Source of the DNA: a bacterium
GTDB lineage: Bacteria > Arandabacterota > Arandabacteria > Arandabacterales > Arandabacteraceae
Direction of reading: 5' to 3'
NCBI GenBank assembly: GCA_025774405.1
Contig: JALGWB010000119.1
Location: 1 to 6,733 of the forward strand
DNA length: 6,733 bases
The notes below the pieces were generated by a model, which had not been told where the DNA came from, did not search any database, and saw only the letters and a program-made list of their open reading frames with translations. A program made the translations under genes and the position numbers. Within the stretch, counting starts at the first letter, position 1. The number at the start of each line of letters is the position of its first letter. Positions 1 to 5,591 of the stretch are shown one piece after another.

Positions 1-1
1 G

Positions 2-916
2 AAGACTTATCACAAGCTCATATTCGGCGATGCAGAGAACATGGCTGAGCTGGGCGATGATAGCATTCACCTCGTTGTCACAAGCCCGCCATATTTCAAC
101 GCTCCATTTGACTATCCTGGTCTTTTCGAAAGCTACGCCGAATACCTGTCCAAAATGCGTAGGATTGCGGCAGAGCTGCACAGGGTGGTTGCAGATGGGA
201 GGATCGTGTGCATAGTATGCGATGACACACTGATCAACGGCAAGAAATATCCTGTTGTTGCTGACCTAACGCGTGTTTATGTAGAAGAGGGTTTCAACTA
301 CCGGGACAGGGTCATATGGATCAAGCCGGAAGGTTACATTCGTATCAGCCGTAGAAGTGGCGTGCTGTTGCAGCATCCGTATCCCATGTATTTCTATCCT
401 GACAACATTCAGGAGTCAATCCTGATATTCCAGAAAGGGAAGTTCGATTACAGAAGCGTACCGGAGGATGTTAAGAGAGCCTCAGCGATTCAAGTCGAAG
501 AATATCAAAAAGGGAAGTGGTATCTAACCACCTGGAACATAACGAACGTGCTTCCTGTAAGAAACCGCCCTGAGGAGGGCATTGCCGCTTTTCCGGAGGA
601 GATCCCATATCGTCTCATCAAACTCTTTTCCTTCGTTGGAGAAGCAGTCCTTGATCCTTTTATGGGCTCTGGCACCACGAATAAAGTTGCGGCAAAATTG
701 GGGCGGAACAGCGTGGGCTACGAAATGGATGTCGAGCTCTCGGATGTGGTGAGACAGAAGCTGAAGGGAACGCAAGAAGATCTCCTCGAGATACCTTATG
801 AGGTGGAAGTGATCGTCAGGCCCGACAGCAGGCATCTTAGAACCCACCTGCAGGAGCGGGTTGATAAGCAACGGTCAGTAGCGAAGAGTGCCAGACCAAA
901 GACAAGACACGCTTGA
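2..916 (+). CDS. Beta-class DNA methyltransferase (N4-cytosine or N6-adenine), 5' end outside window
   Basis: This protein should transfer a methyl group from S-adenosylmethionine to the exocyclic amino group of a base at a specific DNA site. Counting residues from the Met codon at 41, the catalytic motif IV TSPPYF is at 14-19 and the SAM-binding motif I DPFMGSGTT is at 205-213, preceded by an FPEEIPYRLIKLFSF stretch typical of the family. Catalytic motif before SAM motif is the beta-class order. TSPPY is common in N4-cytosine enzymes but also occurs in N6-adenine enzymes, so the product is undecided. The frame stays open to the left edge and those codons (ending FGDAEN) fit the family's N-terminus, so the true start is upstream and the Met at 41 is internal. 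The last 35 or so residues are basic and match no motif I know. The gene converges on a nuclease operon. An orphan methyltransferase or one half of a restriction system are both possible. Confidence 0.9.
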   Translation, partial: KTYHKLIFGDAENMAELGDDSIHLVVTSPPYFNAPFDYPGLFESYAEYLSKMRRIAAELHRVVADGRIVCIVCDDTLINGKKYPVVADLTRVYVEEGFNYRDRVIWIKPEGYIRISRRSGVLLQHPYPMYFYPDNIQESILIFQKGKFDYRSVPEDVKRASAIQVEEYQKGKWYLTTWNITNVLPVRNRPEEGIAAFPEEIPYRLIKLFSFVGEAVLDPFMGSGTTNKVAAKLGRNSVGYEMDVELSDVVRQKLKGTQEDLLEIPYEVEVIVRPDSRHLRTHLQERVDKQRSVAKSARPKTRHA

Positions 917-1169
917 GCTTCATCAGGCCGGGCAACTTGTAGCCGAGCTCGAGGACATGGGTAAAACCCAATCGATGACGAGGGGAACTGATAGAATCCA
1001 GGGACATTGAGCAACGAAGGACGCCTTTTTGGTAATCGTTCCTTAGCGTGTTCGAAGATGGGTATTGTCTGAATCTCAAGGCAGCATATAGCACGCGTCC
1101 AGTTGGCACGTATCGCAAGAAATACACAGGATGGACAGATTGCGAACGATAACCATGAAGTGGTTTAGA
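917..1169. other. Convergent intergenic spacer
   Basis: This spacer lies between the methyltransferase stop and the stop of the secreted-protein gene on the other strand. I see no hairpin followed by a T-run on either strand, so neither gene has a recognisable intrinsic terminator here. The only protein-like stretch is a frame open from 882 to a TGA at 1006-1008, which overlaps the methyltransferase 3' end in another frame and reads a polar, possibly helical peptide. It has only a GTG at 888 as a possible start, with no clear ribosome binding site. It is discussed as a possible frameshifted tail of the methyltransferase. Confidence 0.5.
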
Positions 1170-1547
1170 TCACAGTGATGATGGGTTGAAGCGCCGTGTC
1201 TTAATGAGCTTACTCTCTCTAAATGTGAATTCGAAACCATCGGAGAGATATGTCCATTTCTCCGTCACACGTCCCATCATCTCTTCGCGATACCTGCTTG
1301 ATGGGAATCCATAGGTTTCGTAGATGGTTTTCATATCACCCTTAAGTCGTTTGGCCCACTGCTGCAATCTGAAAAGTCTGCGCTCCCGCTTGCCATGGAG
1401 TGATCTCAGGACTGCCAGTGAGTCATCACGTTCGCTGGAGATCATTTTGGGGTTCTGCGATTGAGATGCCTGAGGGTTTCCCTTAGCATGGATTGTGAAC
1501 GTGGGAAGAATGGCCAGTAAGGTCAAAAGAACTGCGACAAGCTTCAT
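1170..1547 (-). CDS. Secreted small protein with BamE/SmpA-like tail, function unknown
   Basis: The product is a 125-residue exported protein. I chose the ATG at 1545-1547, not the longer frame reaching 1595, because an AGGGGTGA ribosome binding site lies a few bases upstream and the protein then starts directly with a signal peptide: MKL, a hydrophobic core at about 3-18, and a likely cleavage site near IHA at 19-21. Residues 40-75 are charged and probably helical. Residues 75-120 read as a tyrosine-glycine-proline turn (YGFP), then a WTYLSDGFEFTFR strand pair and a basic end. This pattern recalls the compact BamE/SmpA fold and similar secreted domains in uncultured bacterial phyla. That resemblance is by eye and could be superficial. 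There is no lipobox cysteine, so it is probably periplasmic and not a lipoprotein. It follows the nuclease gene by 63 bases and may be co-transcribed or use the weak promoter in the gap. Confidence 0.75.
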   Translation of the reverse strand: MKLVAVLLTLLAILPTFTIHAKGNPQASQSQNPKMISSERDDSLAVLRSLHGKRERRLFRLQQWAKRLKGDMKTIYETYGFPSSRYREEMMGRVTEKWTYLSDGFEFTFRESKLIKTRRFNPSSL

Positions 1548-1551
1548 TGCT

Positions 1552-1559
1552 CTCACCCC
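1552..1559 (-). promoter_or_regulatory. Ribosome binding site of the secreted protein gene
   Basis: The minus strand reads AGGGGTGA here, ending 4 bases before the ATG at 1547. It decides the start: the upstream in-frame start at 1595 would add 16 residues before the signal peptide and would lie in the putative promoter. Confidence 0.65.
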
Positions 1560-1566
1560 TATATTT

Positions 1567-1595
1567 ATCGTACCACACCTGGCTGACTTAAGCAA
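1567..1595 (-). promoter_or_regulatory. Weak candidate sigma70 promoter for the secreted protein gene
   Basis: On the minus strand TTGCTT (1590-1595) is followed after 17 bases by TACGAT (1567-1572), preceded by TGG, which fits an extended -10. The hexamers match consensus at 3 and 4 of 6 positions. The expected transcript start, near 1560, falls right at the ribosome binding site and leaves almost no leader, which weakens the call. The gene may simply be read through from the nuclease operon. Confidence 0.25.
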
Positions 1596-1610
1596 GCAAT
1601 GCGAGGGAGC

Positions 1611-2132
1611 TTAGATTCCGTAGACTTGCTTGAGAAAGCTGAGGGCAGTTCCTTTCTCACAGCCCAGGAGCTCATCCGCCATAGCTTCAAATCGCCTCTC
1701 AAATACCTGGTTGACCGCCTCAGAGAACTTTCCGTCACGTCGGCTGTTGAGGCTTAGTACCCCATATCTACCAGCCTCAAAACCGTCTGCTGGCACAACA
1801 AGCCAGCCCAGGGAAACCGAAAGTGGCAGACTGAGAATAGCCAGGTACGAGCGATAGCCATCACCGGTTCGGCGAGAGAGCCCATCTGTATCCTTTGGAC
1901 CAATTGAGACTTCGCGGTGAAGGCATGTCTTGACCTCTATGGCTTTCTTCTCACCTGTGGTGGTGTGTATGATATCGATATCAACACCCTGAACTGTCCG
2001 CTCTTCGACAAGTTGATATCCGAGATCCTTGAGCGCAAGTGCCAGGATCTTCTGAATTATCTTGCCGAACTCGGTCGGATGTTTATCATAAAGCTTTCCG
2101 AGAGCAGCCCTGGTGTTTATGCTCAATCCCAA
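1611..2132 (-). CDS. PD-(D/E)XK-type nuclease, probable effector partner of the Rad50-like ATPase
   Basis: This 173-residue protein is a likely Mg2+-dependent DNA nuclease. The core is at residues 48-70: GVDIDI supplies D51 and D53, and AIEVKT supplies E66 and K68, giving the D-x(n)-E-x-K pattern of restriction endonucleases and Holliday-junction-resolvase-like folds. Helices before the core (20-45) and a strand-helix pattern after it (95-150) fit that fold. The rest resembles no named family that I recognise. It starts at a TTG, since no ATG or GTG occurs before the core, and a GTGAGG site lies 7 bases upstream. The start is only 2 bases after the stop of the ATPase gene, so the two are almost surely translationally coupled. 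Rad50 and SbcC normally pair with Mre11/SbcD phosphoesterases, and none is seen here, so this protein may be the nuclease subunit. An alternative is an independent Mrr-like or resolvase enzyme. Confidence 0.75.
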   Translation of the reverse strand: MGLSINTRAALGKLYDKHPTEFGKIIQKILALALKDLGYQLVEERTVQGVDIDIIHTTTGEKKAIEVKTCLHREVSIGPKDTDGLSRRTGDGYRSYLAILSLPLSVSLGWLVVPADGFEAGRYGVLSLNSRRDGKFSEAVNQVFERRFEAMADELLGCEKGTALSFLKQVYGI

Positions 2133-2134
2133 AT

Positions 2135-4288
2135 CTATGCCTCACTGATCCTGGGGCCTTTGGTCGGGTCCCAATCACTGAACTTGTACATGTACTTTCG
2201 CCTCGAAATCTTCTTTCTCAGGTGGGTTGCAAGCTCCCCATCCATGGTGGCAAGCAGGATTTGCTTGGCCCTGGCTGCATGGTCTATAACATTCGCCAAT
2301 CTGAGTTTCTGCGTGGAATCAAGACTCTGAGAAGGATCATCGAGCATAACGAATTCCGGTCCCTCGCTGCCCTGATTTACAGCCAGAGCCAGAAAGATGC
2401 TCAAGGCTACGCAGTTCATATCACCTTGATTGAAGATTGAGATCACCTTTTGCTTCTTACCATTTGTGACTGCATAGACATCGAAGTCTTGCTGACTGAT
2501 CTCAATACTGTCAAAATCGGGTCGCCTCACCAGCATTCGGTAATACTCCACGATACGCACCCCGGCAGCCTGCAACTTGTGACTGGTCACCCTTTCACGC
2601 ACCCTCGCAACTGCCCTGGAGAGGATTTCGATATCATCGAGTATCTGGAATAGCCTGGATTGTTGCTGGTTGAGACCTTTCCATTCGCTCGATTTTGTGA
2701 CAGCCTGAACCTGCCTTATCTTGTTGGCTGTATTAAGCATTCGACCTATGAGATCGATCCTGTCGAGCACTTCTTCGACCTGCCTAAGGGCGCTATTATA
2801 CTCCTCCAGGAGAGTCTTGTTGCGCTCCAGGCTTCGCTCGATCTTCTCGACGTGGTCATCAACCGCTGCTAAGGGATCATCTGAGTCTCTTAGCTTCTTC
2901 CCGATTGCCTTTGCAATGGATCTCACTACAGAATTGCAGCTGGCTTCGGCGTCGGGCAGATCCTCCTTGAATAGCTGCTCGAGATTGGCGATGGTGCGTT
3001 TGGTCTGTCTGATCTTGCTCGCAATATCCTCGCGTTTTGCAACCAGATCCTTGACCTCTTTCGATGCCTGCTTCTTCACAACTTTCAAGCGATCGAGCAG
3101 GTGTACAGGATCAACCGGCTGTTCACAGGCGGGACACGGAACCTTCCTTGTCTTGATCGGCAGGCTCGAAAGATAGGTTATTGTCTGTTCGACAATTGAA
3201 ATCCGCTCCGAGATCTGGTTTAGCTTGCTGGTGATTAGAGTCTCCTGGCGTTGAAGATTCTTCAGTTCCTTCCTCAGTCTGCTGAGTTTGCCGTGGCGCT
3301 TCTCAATGCTTCTTATCTCATCTCTCACTTCCCGTAGCCTTTCAGCAGCGTATTGATACTCTCCGCTGAGCTTCTCAAGTTCACCGCGTTTGCGATAGAG
3401 ATTCCGCTGGGACTTGGCTGCGGGGTTTTGGCTGCGCAGGGTCTCGATAGTGGATCTAAGATCGCCCATAAAGTCTTTGTATTCGCTCGCTCTCGACGGC
3501 AGGGAGATCTTATCGATCTTGACCTTGGCTTTCCTGGCAATCTCTCTGATGAGCCTGTTCACGCTGGATGCTTGCTTTCTGAGGCCAGCAAGGGTTAAGT
3601 CGGATTTTGTTAATCCGATTGTGGGGGCTTCTTCTTGTGCCTCTTCGATGTCCTCGCGGTAGCCTTTAGTGCGTGCCTCGATAAGATTCTCAAGCTCTTC
3701 GAGCATTGTACCTATTGCATTCTCATATCTTGAGCGCTTTATGCTATCAAATGCCGTCTGTAATGCATGGAGGTCTGAGACTCCAAGCAGTCTGTCAAGA
3801 GCGTCCCTTCTAACCTTTGGAGTGGTGACGAGAATGTCTCTGATGACTTCCTGATGCAGATAAACGGAGCTCATGAAATCCTTTGCATCGAGTCCCAATT
3901 TTGCCCATAACTCGGACTCGCTGCCCCTTTGCTTGCCATTGGTGTCAATATAGAAGAATGTGTCGTCGGAGCGGCTGCTACGCTTGCCAGCTCGTCGTGT
4001 GATTTTTAGGTCACCACTGGGAGTTGAGATTGTCAATTCTACTGCTGCTTGCTTTGCTGCAAGATTGATAACCTGCCAACCCTTACGTTCCTCGATCCCC
4101 ATCTTCTTGCCCACAACTTCACTGCCGTAAATAGCCCACTCAATTGCGTTAAGGGTGCTACTCTTACCACTCCGATTCTTGCCGACAAGAATGATGACTG
4201 GTGCGTCAAGATCGATGACCTCGGGTTCCGGTCCATAACCCCTGAAGCCGCTTATCACTATTTGCTTGAGTCGGAATCCAGCGGTCAT
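2135..4288 (-). CDS. Rad50/SbcC-like ABC ATPase with zinc hook
   Basis: This 717-residue SMC-type ATPase should bind DNA or DNA ends and change shape on ATP binding. The N-terminal half-ATPase has a Walker A motif GKNRSGKSS at 36-44 and a Q-loop YLHQEVIRDIL at 143-153, very like Rad50. Long heptad-rich helices (about 180-375 and 400-575) form a coiled coil whose tip holds CPAC (C385, C388), the zinc hook that joins two Rad50-type subunits. The C-terminal half-ATPase has a signature-like FNQGD at 619-623, Walker B FVMLDD at 646-651 and D-loop SQSLD at 653-657. Two departures from canonical Rad50 are visible: the catalytic Glu after the Walker B Asp is Asp (D651), and the switch histidine position reads ATMD, with Met at 682. 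The start has an AGAGAGGT site 6 bases upstream. At 717 residues it is shorter than SbcC or eukaryotic Rad50 and closer to LmuB-like or conflict-system ATPases. It is co-transcribed with a nuclease and a small helical protein. Confidence 0.92.
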   Translation of the reverse strand: MTAGFRLKQIVISGFRGYGPEPEVIDLDAPVIILVGKNRSGKSSTLNAIEWAIYGSEVVGKKMGIEERKGWQVINLAAKQAAVELTISTPSGDLKITRRAGKRSSRSDDTFFYIDTNGKQRGSESELWAKLGLDAKDFMSSVYLHQEVIRDILVTTPKVRRDALDRLLGVSDLHALQTAFDSIKRSRYENAIGTMLEELENLIEARTKGYREDIEEAQEEAPTIGLTKSDLTLAGLRKQASSVNRLIREIARKAKVKIDKISLPSRASEYKDFMGDLRSTIETLRSQNPAAKSQRNLYRKRGELEKLSGEYQYAAERLREVRDEIRSIEKRHGKLSRLRKELKNLQRQETLITSKLNQISERISIVEQTITYLSSLPIKTRKVPCPACEQPVDPVHLLDRLKVVKKQASKEVKDLVAKREDIASKIRQTKRTIANLEQLFKEDLPDAEASCNSVVRSIAKAIGKKLRDSDDPLAAVDDHVEKIERSLERNKTLLEEYNSALRQVEEVLDRIDLIGRMLNTANKIRQVQAVTKSSEWKGLNQQQSRLFQILDDIEILSRAVARVRERVTSHKLQAAGVRIVEYYRMLVRRPDFDSIEISQQDFDVYAVTNGKKQKVISIFNQGDMNCVALSIFLALAVNQGSEGPEFVMLDDPSQSLDSTQKLRLANVIDHAARAKQILLATMDGELATHLRKKISRRKYMYKFSDWDPTKGPRISEA
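2140..2145 (-). promoter_or_regulatory. Ribosome binding site supporting a TTG start of the nuclease
   Basis: GTGAGG on the minus strand lies inside the last codons of the ATPase gene, 7 bases before the TTG at 2130-2132. It supports TTG as the true start and coupling to termination of the upstream gene. The frame is closed by a TGA at 2142-2144, so no longer form is possible. Confidence 0.55.
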
Positions 4289-4292
4289 TGGT

Positions 4293-4508
4293 TTACCTCT
4301 CTATCCTTTTGGTTATTCTCCGCGCGATCCCCTTGGCTTTCTCGAGAATCGCAGCGAGCTCCTGTTCAACGGCTTCAACGGCCTCTCTTGTGGATCCCTT
4401 TTCGAAAGCATTGATGGTACGATTAAGAAGCCTCTGCAGGCGCCTTTGCTGGCGGTTGTCGTTGCTGAGTTTTTCAATCTGGCTGGCAATTTGGTCGAAA
4501 TGCTCCAT
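4293..4508 (-). CDS. Small helical protein, first gene of the ATPase-nuclease operon
   Basis: This 71-residue protein matches no family that I recognise. It is rich in Glu, Gln, Arg and Lys, has no proline or cysteine, and reads as two amphipathic helices (about 1-36 and 41-70) separated by a short EKGST turn, so a helical hairpin or short coiled coil is likely. The C-terminus is strongly basic. A very strong GAGGAGG ribosome binding site lies 4 bases before the ATG, better than those of the two genes after it, so it may be made in excess. Its stop is 4 bases before the ATPase start, and the ATPase ribosome binding site overlaps its last codons, which points to coupled translation and a subunit or regulator role. 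By analogy it could correspond to the small helical LmuC-type subunit of Lamassu systems, or to an inhibitor of the nuclease. Both ideas are inference. Confidence 0.75.
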   Translation of the reverse strand: MEHFDQIASQIEKLSNDNRQQRRLQRLLNRTINAFEKGSTREAVEAVEQELAAILEKAKGIARRITKRIER

Positions 4509-4512
4509 CTTT

Positions 4513-4519
4513 CCTCCTC
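4513..4519 (-). promoter_or_regulatory. Strong ribosome binding site of the operon's first gene
   Basis: GAGGAGG on the minus strand ends 4 bases before the ATG at 4506-4508. A second GAGGAG-like sequence lies about 10 bases further upstream. This is the strongest translation signal in the operon. Confidence 0.7.
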
Positions 4520-4601
4520 ATACTCCTCACATGGATCTCAAGGAATAGCAGATCTCGCAATCGGGCGTTGTGTGGTTGCAGCAAAGCTGTCGTGTTAAGT
4601 T

Positions 4602-4631
4602 ATAATAACCCTGTTCGGCTGGATTCGTCAA
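4602..4631 (-). promoter_or_regulatory. Sigma70-type promoter of the ATPase-nuclease operon
   Basis: On the minus strand TTGACG (4626-4631, 5 of 6 consensus bases) is followed after 18 bases by TATTAT (4602-4607, 5 of 6). Transcription would start near 4595, giving a leader of about 87 bases before the first gene. No clear operator or riboswitch is seen in the leader. Strength is judged from consensus only. Confidence 0.6.
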
Positions 4632-4696
4632 TAGCCAGGATCGTGTGGAGTTTCCCGAGGATTTTCATGTGTCGAACATGCAGGTTTGCAAATGCT

Positions 4697-4721
4697 GTTG
4701 TCCCGAGAGCAGTCGGGCAAC
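4697..4721. repeat. Imperfect hairpin in the gene-poor stretch
   Basis: GTTG-T-CCCGA pairs with TCGGGCAAC across a GAGCAG loop, giving nine pairs with one bulged T. No T-run follows on either strand, so it is not an intrinsic terminator. It could be a structured RNA element, a protein binding site or chance. Confidence 0.3.
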
Positions 4722-4966
4722 AAAAGGCGTTGTGGGGGCCTGTAAGGGCGTTTTTATCCCATCGGTCAACGCACAGTATCTGAAATCGGGTATCCCGAAC
4801 AACCTCCTGGCTGTCCTCAGGGCGTGATGTGCAAGCATTCCCAATCTGGCCCTGTCCCCCAGACACAGGCAAAATACATTGCACAGGGTACCAATACCAT
4901 CATGTTCTGCATGCGCTCATAACTCAACAGCTGCACATTCTGGAAGGTCATCATCCTGTCTGCTGA

Positions 4967-5204
4967 CAGCCAGGTCTGCTTCGTACACCTTTCATACGAG
5001 TCTTTAAGTCCCTGGACGACTGCCTGACCTTTGGCTTCTCGCTGCTTGTTCTAGCCGCCGCTGGTGCTTTCATCACCCATGTGATCGCTGAGGTGAAAAC
5101 ACCGGCTGAGCTGGAAGACCGCTAGTGGCAAAGGTCGTTAAGGCAAAACCGCCAGGAAATCGAATTACAAAGACAATATCTAAGTCTCTTTCGTACGGTT
5201 TCTA
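4967..5204 (+). pseudogene. Possible remnant of a membrane protein gene
   Basis: The frame open from 4967 encodes a hydrophobic, membrane-helix-like segment (FGFSLLVLAAAGAFI) followed by an acidic tail ending AELEDR at a TAG (5123-5125). The same frame continues after the TAG with a Gln/Arg-rich helical stretch (RQEIELQRQYLSLFR) to a TAA at 5202-5204. Third codon positions in the hydrophobic part are mostly G or C, as expected for coding sequence here. The frame opens after a TGA and has no start codon with a ribosome binding site, so it cannot be an intact gene. Read together, this fits a decayed gene with a nonsense mutation, but short open frames of this size also occur by chance. I do not recognise a family. 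Confidence 0.25.
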
Positions 5205-5504
5205 GTCGGACATAACCCGTTCACGGGCGAGTCCCATTTTGTCGCTGAATTTGATTCAAGCAAACATGCACTTATTATTAGCTCTTCCGGCTCTGGCCGA
5301 ACAATGCTACACGCAAACTCCTACTCCTCAGACCCTTCTGGTTCTCCACGTCTTCTCACCCCGTCTGATTCGATGGCCCTCAGCTACAGCGCCAAAGCCA
5401 GCTACAGCTATAGCAGCGGGCGCACCAGCGGCCGAGGCGACTCCGAGGTGCTCGTGCCGTCTGCCACTTATAGACGCAAGGCCGAGGAAACCGGCAGAAA
5501 TTAA
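5184..5504 (+). pseudogene. Serine-rich open frame without a start, possible gene remnant
   Basis: This frame is open for 106 codons to a TAA at 5502-5504, but the first 40 codons contain no ATG, GTG or TTG. The first ATG (5304) has no ribosome binding site. The peptide is rich in Ser, Tyr and Gly (for example ASYSYSSGRTSG), and its G/C-rich third positions suggest past coding. A 10-base direct repeat (5381-5390 and 5399-5408) is spaced 18 bases, which keeps codon phase. It may be the 3' part of a broken gene, possibly the same one as the upstream hydrophobic remnant after a frameshift. A chance open frame cannot be excluded. Confidence 0.25.
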
Positions 5505-5505
5505 G

Positions 5506-5535
5506 TTGATTCTGATTGTACGGCAAGTATATCAT
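5506..5535 (+). promoter_or_regulatory. Candidate sigma70 promoter of the propeller gene
   Basis: TTGATT (5506-5511, 4 of 6 consensus bases) is followed after 18 bases by TATCAT (5530-5535, 5 of 6) in an A/T-rich stretch. The transcript would start near 5542, with a leader of about 50 bases. Confidence 0.45.
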
Positions 5536-5578
5536 AATAATACAAGCAACTGACGAGTCCTGGAATGAGTGTAGGGAC

Positions 5579-5586
5579 GAGGAGGT
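5579..5586 (+). promoter_or_regulatory. Ribosome binding site of the propeller gene
   Basis: GAGGAGGT ends 5 bases before the ATG at 5592-5594. It is close to perfect and fixes the start just ahead of a signal peptide. Confidence 0.75.
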
Positions 5587-5591
5587 ATCGA

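Larger units (their letters stand above)
4632..5505. other. Long stretch without a defensible intact gene
   Basis: These roughly 870 bases lie between the operon promoter and the promoter of the propeller gene. No frame shows a start, ribosome binding site and recognisable protein together. The longer open frames on the minus strand look like chance. On the plus strand, two pieces look more like protein, and are listed separately as possible gene remnants. There is also an imperfect hairpin at 4697-4721. No tRNA, rRNA, CRISPR repeat or insertion-sequence end was recognised. Confidence 0.5.

Noticed and set aside
1550..1595. Longer start of the secreted protein at 1595
   Set aside because: It would put 16 polar residues ahead of the signal peptide, and only the ATG at 1547 has a good ribosome binding site.
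2721..3176. 151-codon plus-strand frame opposite the ATPase gene
   Set aside because: It lies wholly antisense to the coiled-coil region, and its Ser/Leu/Arg-rich content is what the antisense of Glu/Lys/Arg-rich helices gives.
4601..4606. Perfect TATAAT on the plus strand
   Set aside because: The nearest -35-like sequence (TTGCAG at 4576-4581) is weak and 19 bases away, and no intact plus-strand gene follows. The same bases are better explained by the minus-strand promoter.
4645..4827. Cysteine-rich 60-codon frame on the plus strand starting with GTG
   Set aside because: It has no ribosome binding site, its cysteine cluster overlaps the hairpin sequence, and it matches no metal-binding family that I recognise.
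4600..4884. 94-codon open frame on the minus strand
   Set aside because: It has no ribosome binding site or recognisable motif, and it runs across the operon promoter.
4806..4974. Ten-base inverted repeat CCTGGCTGTC / GACAGCCAGG about 150 bases apart
   Set aside because: One such pair is expected about as often as not by chance in a region of this size, and the flanks do not extend the match.
5239..5553. 104-codon plus-strand frame overlapping the serine-rich frame
   Set aside because: It begins at a non-ATG codon without a ribosome binding site, covers the promoter of the propeller gene and has worse third-position bias than the overlapping frame.
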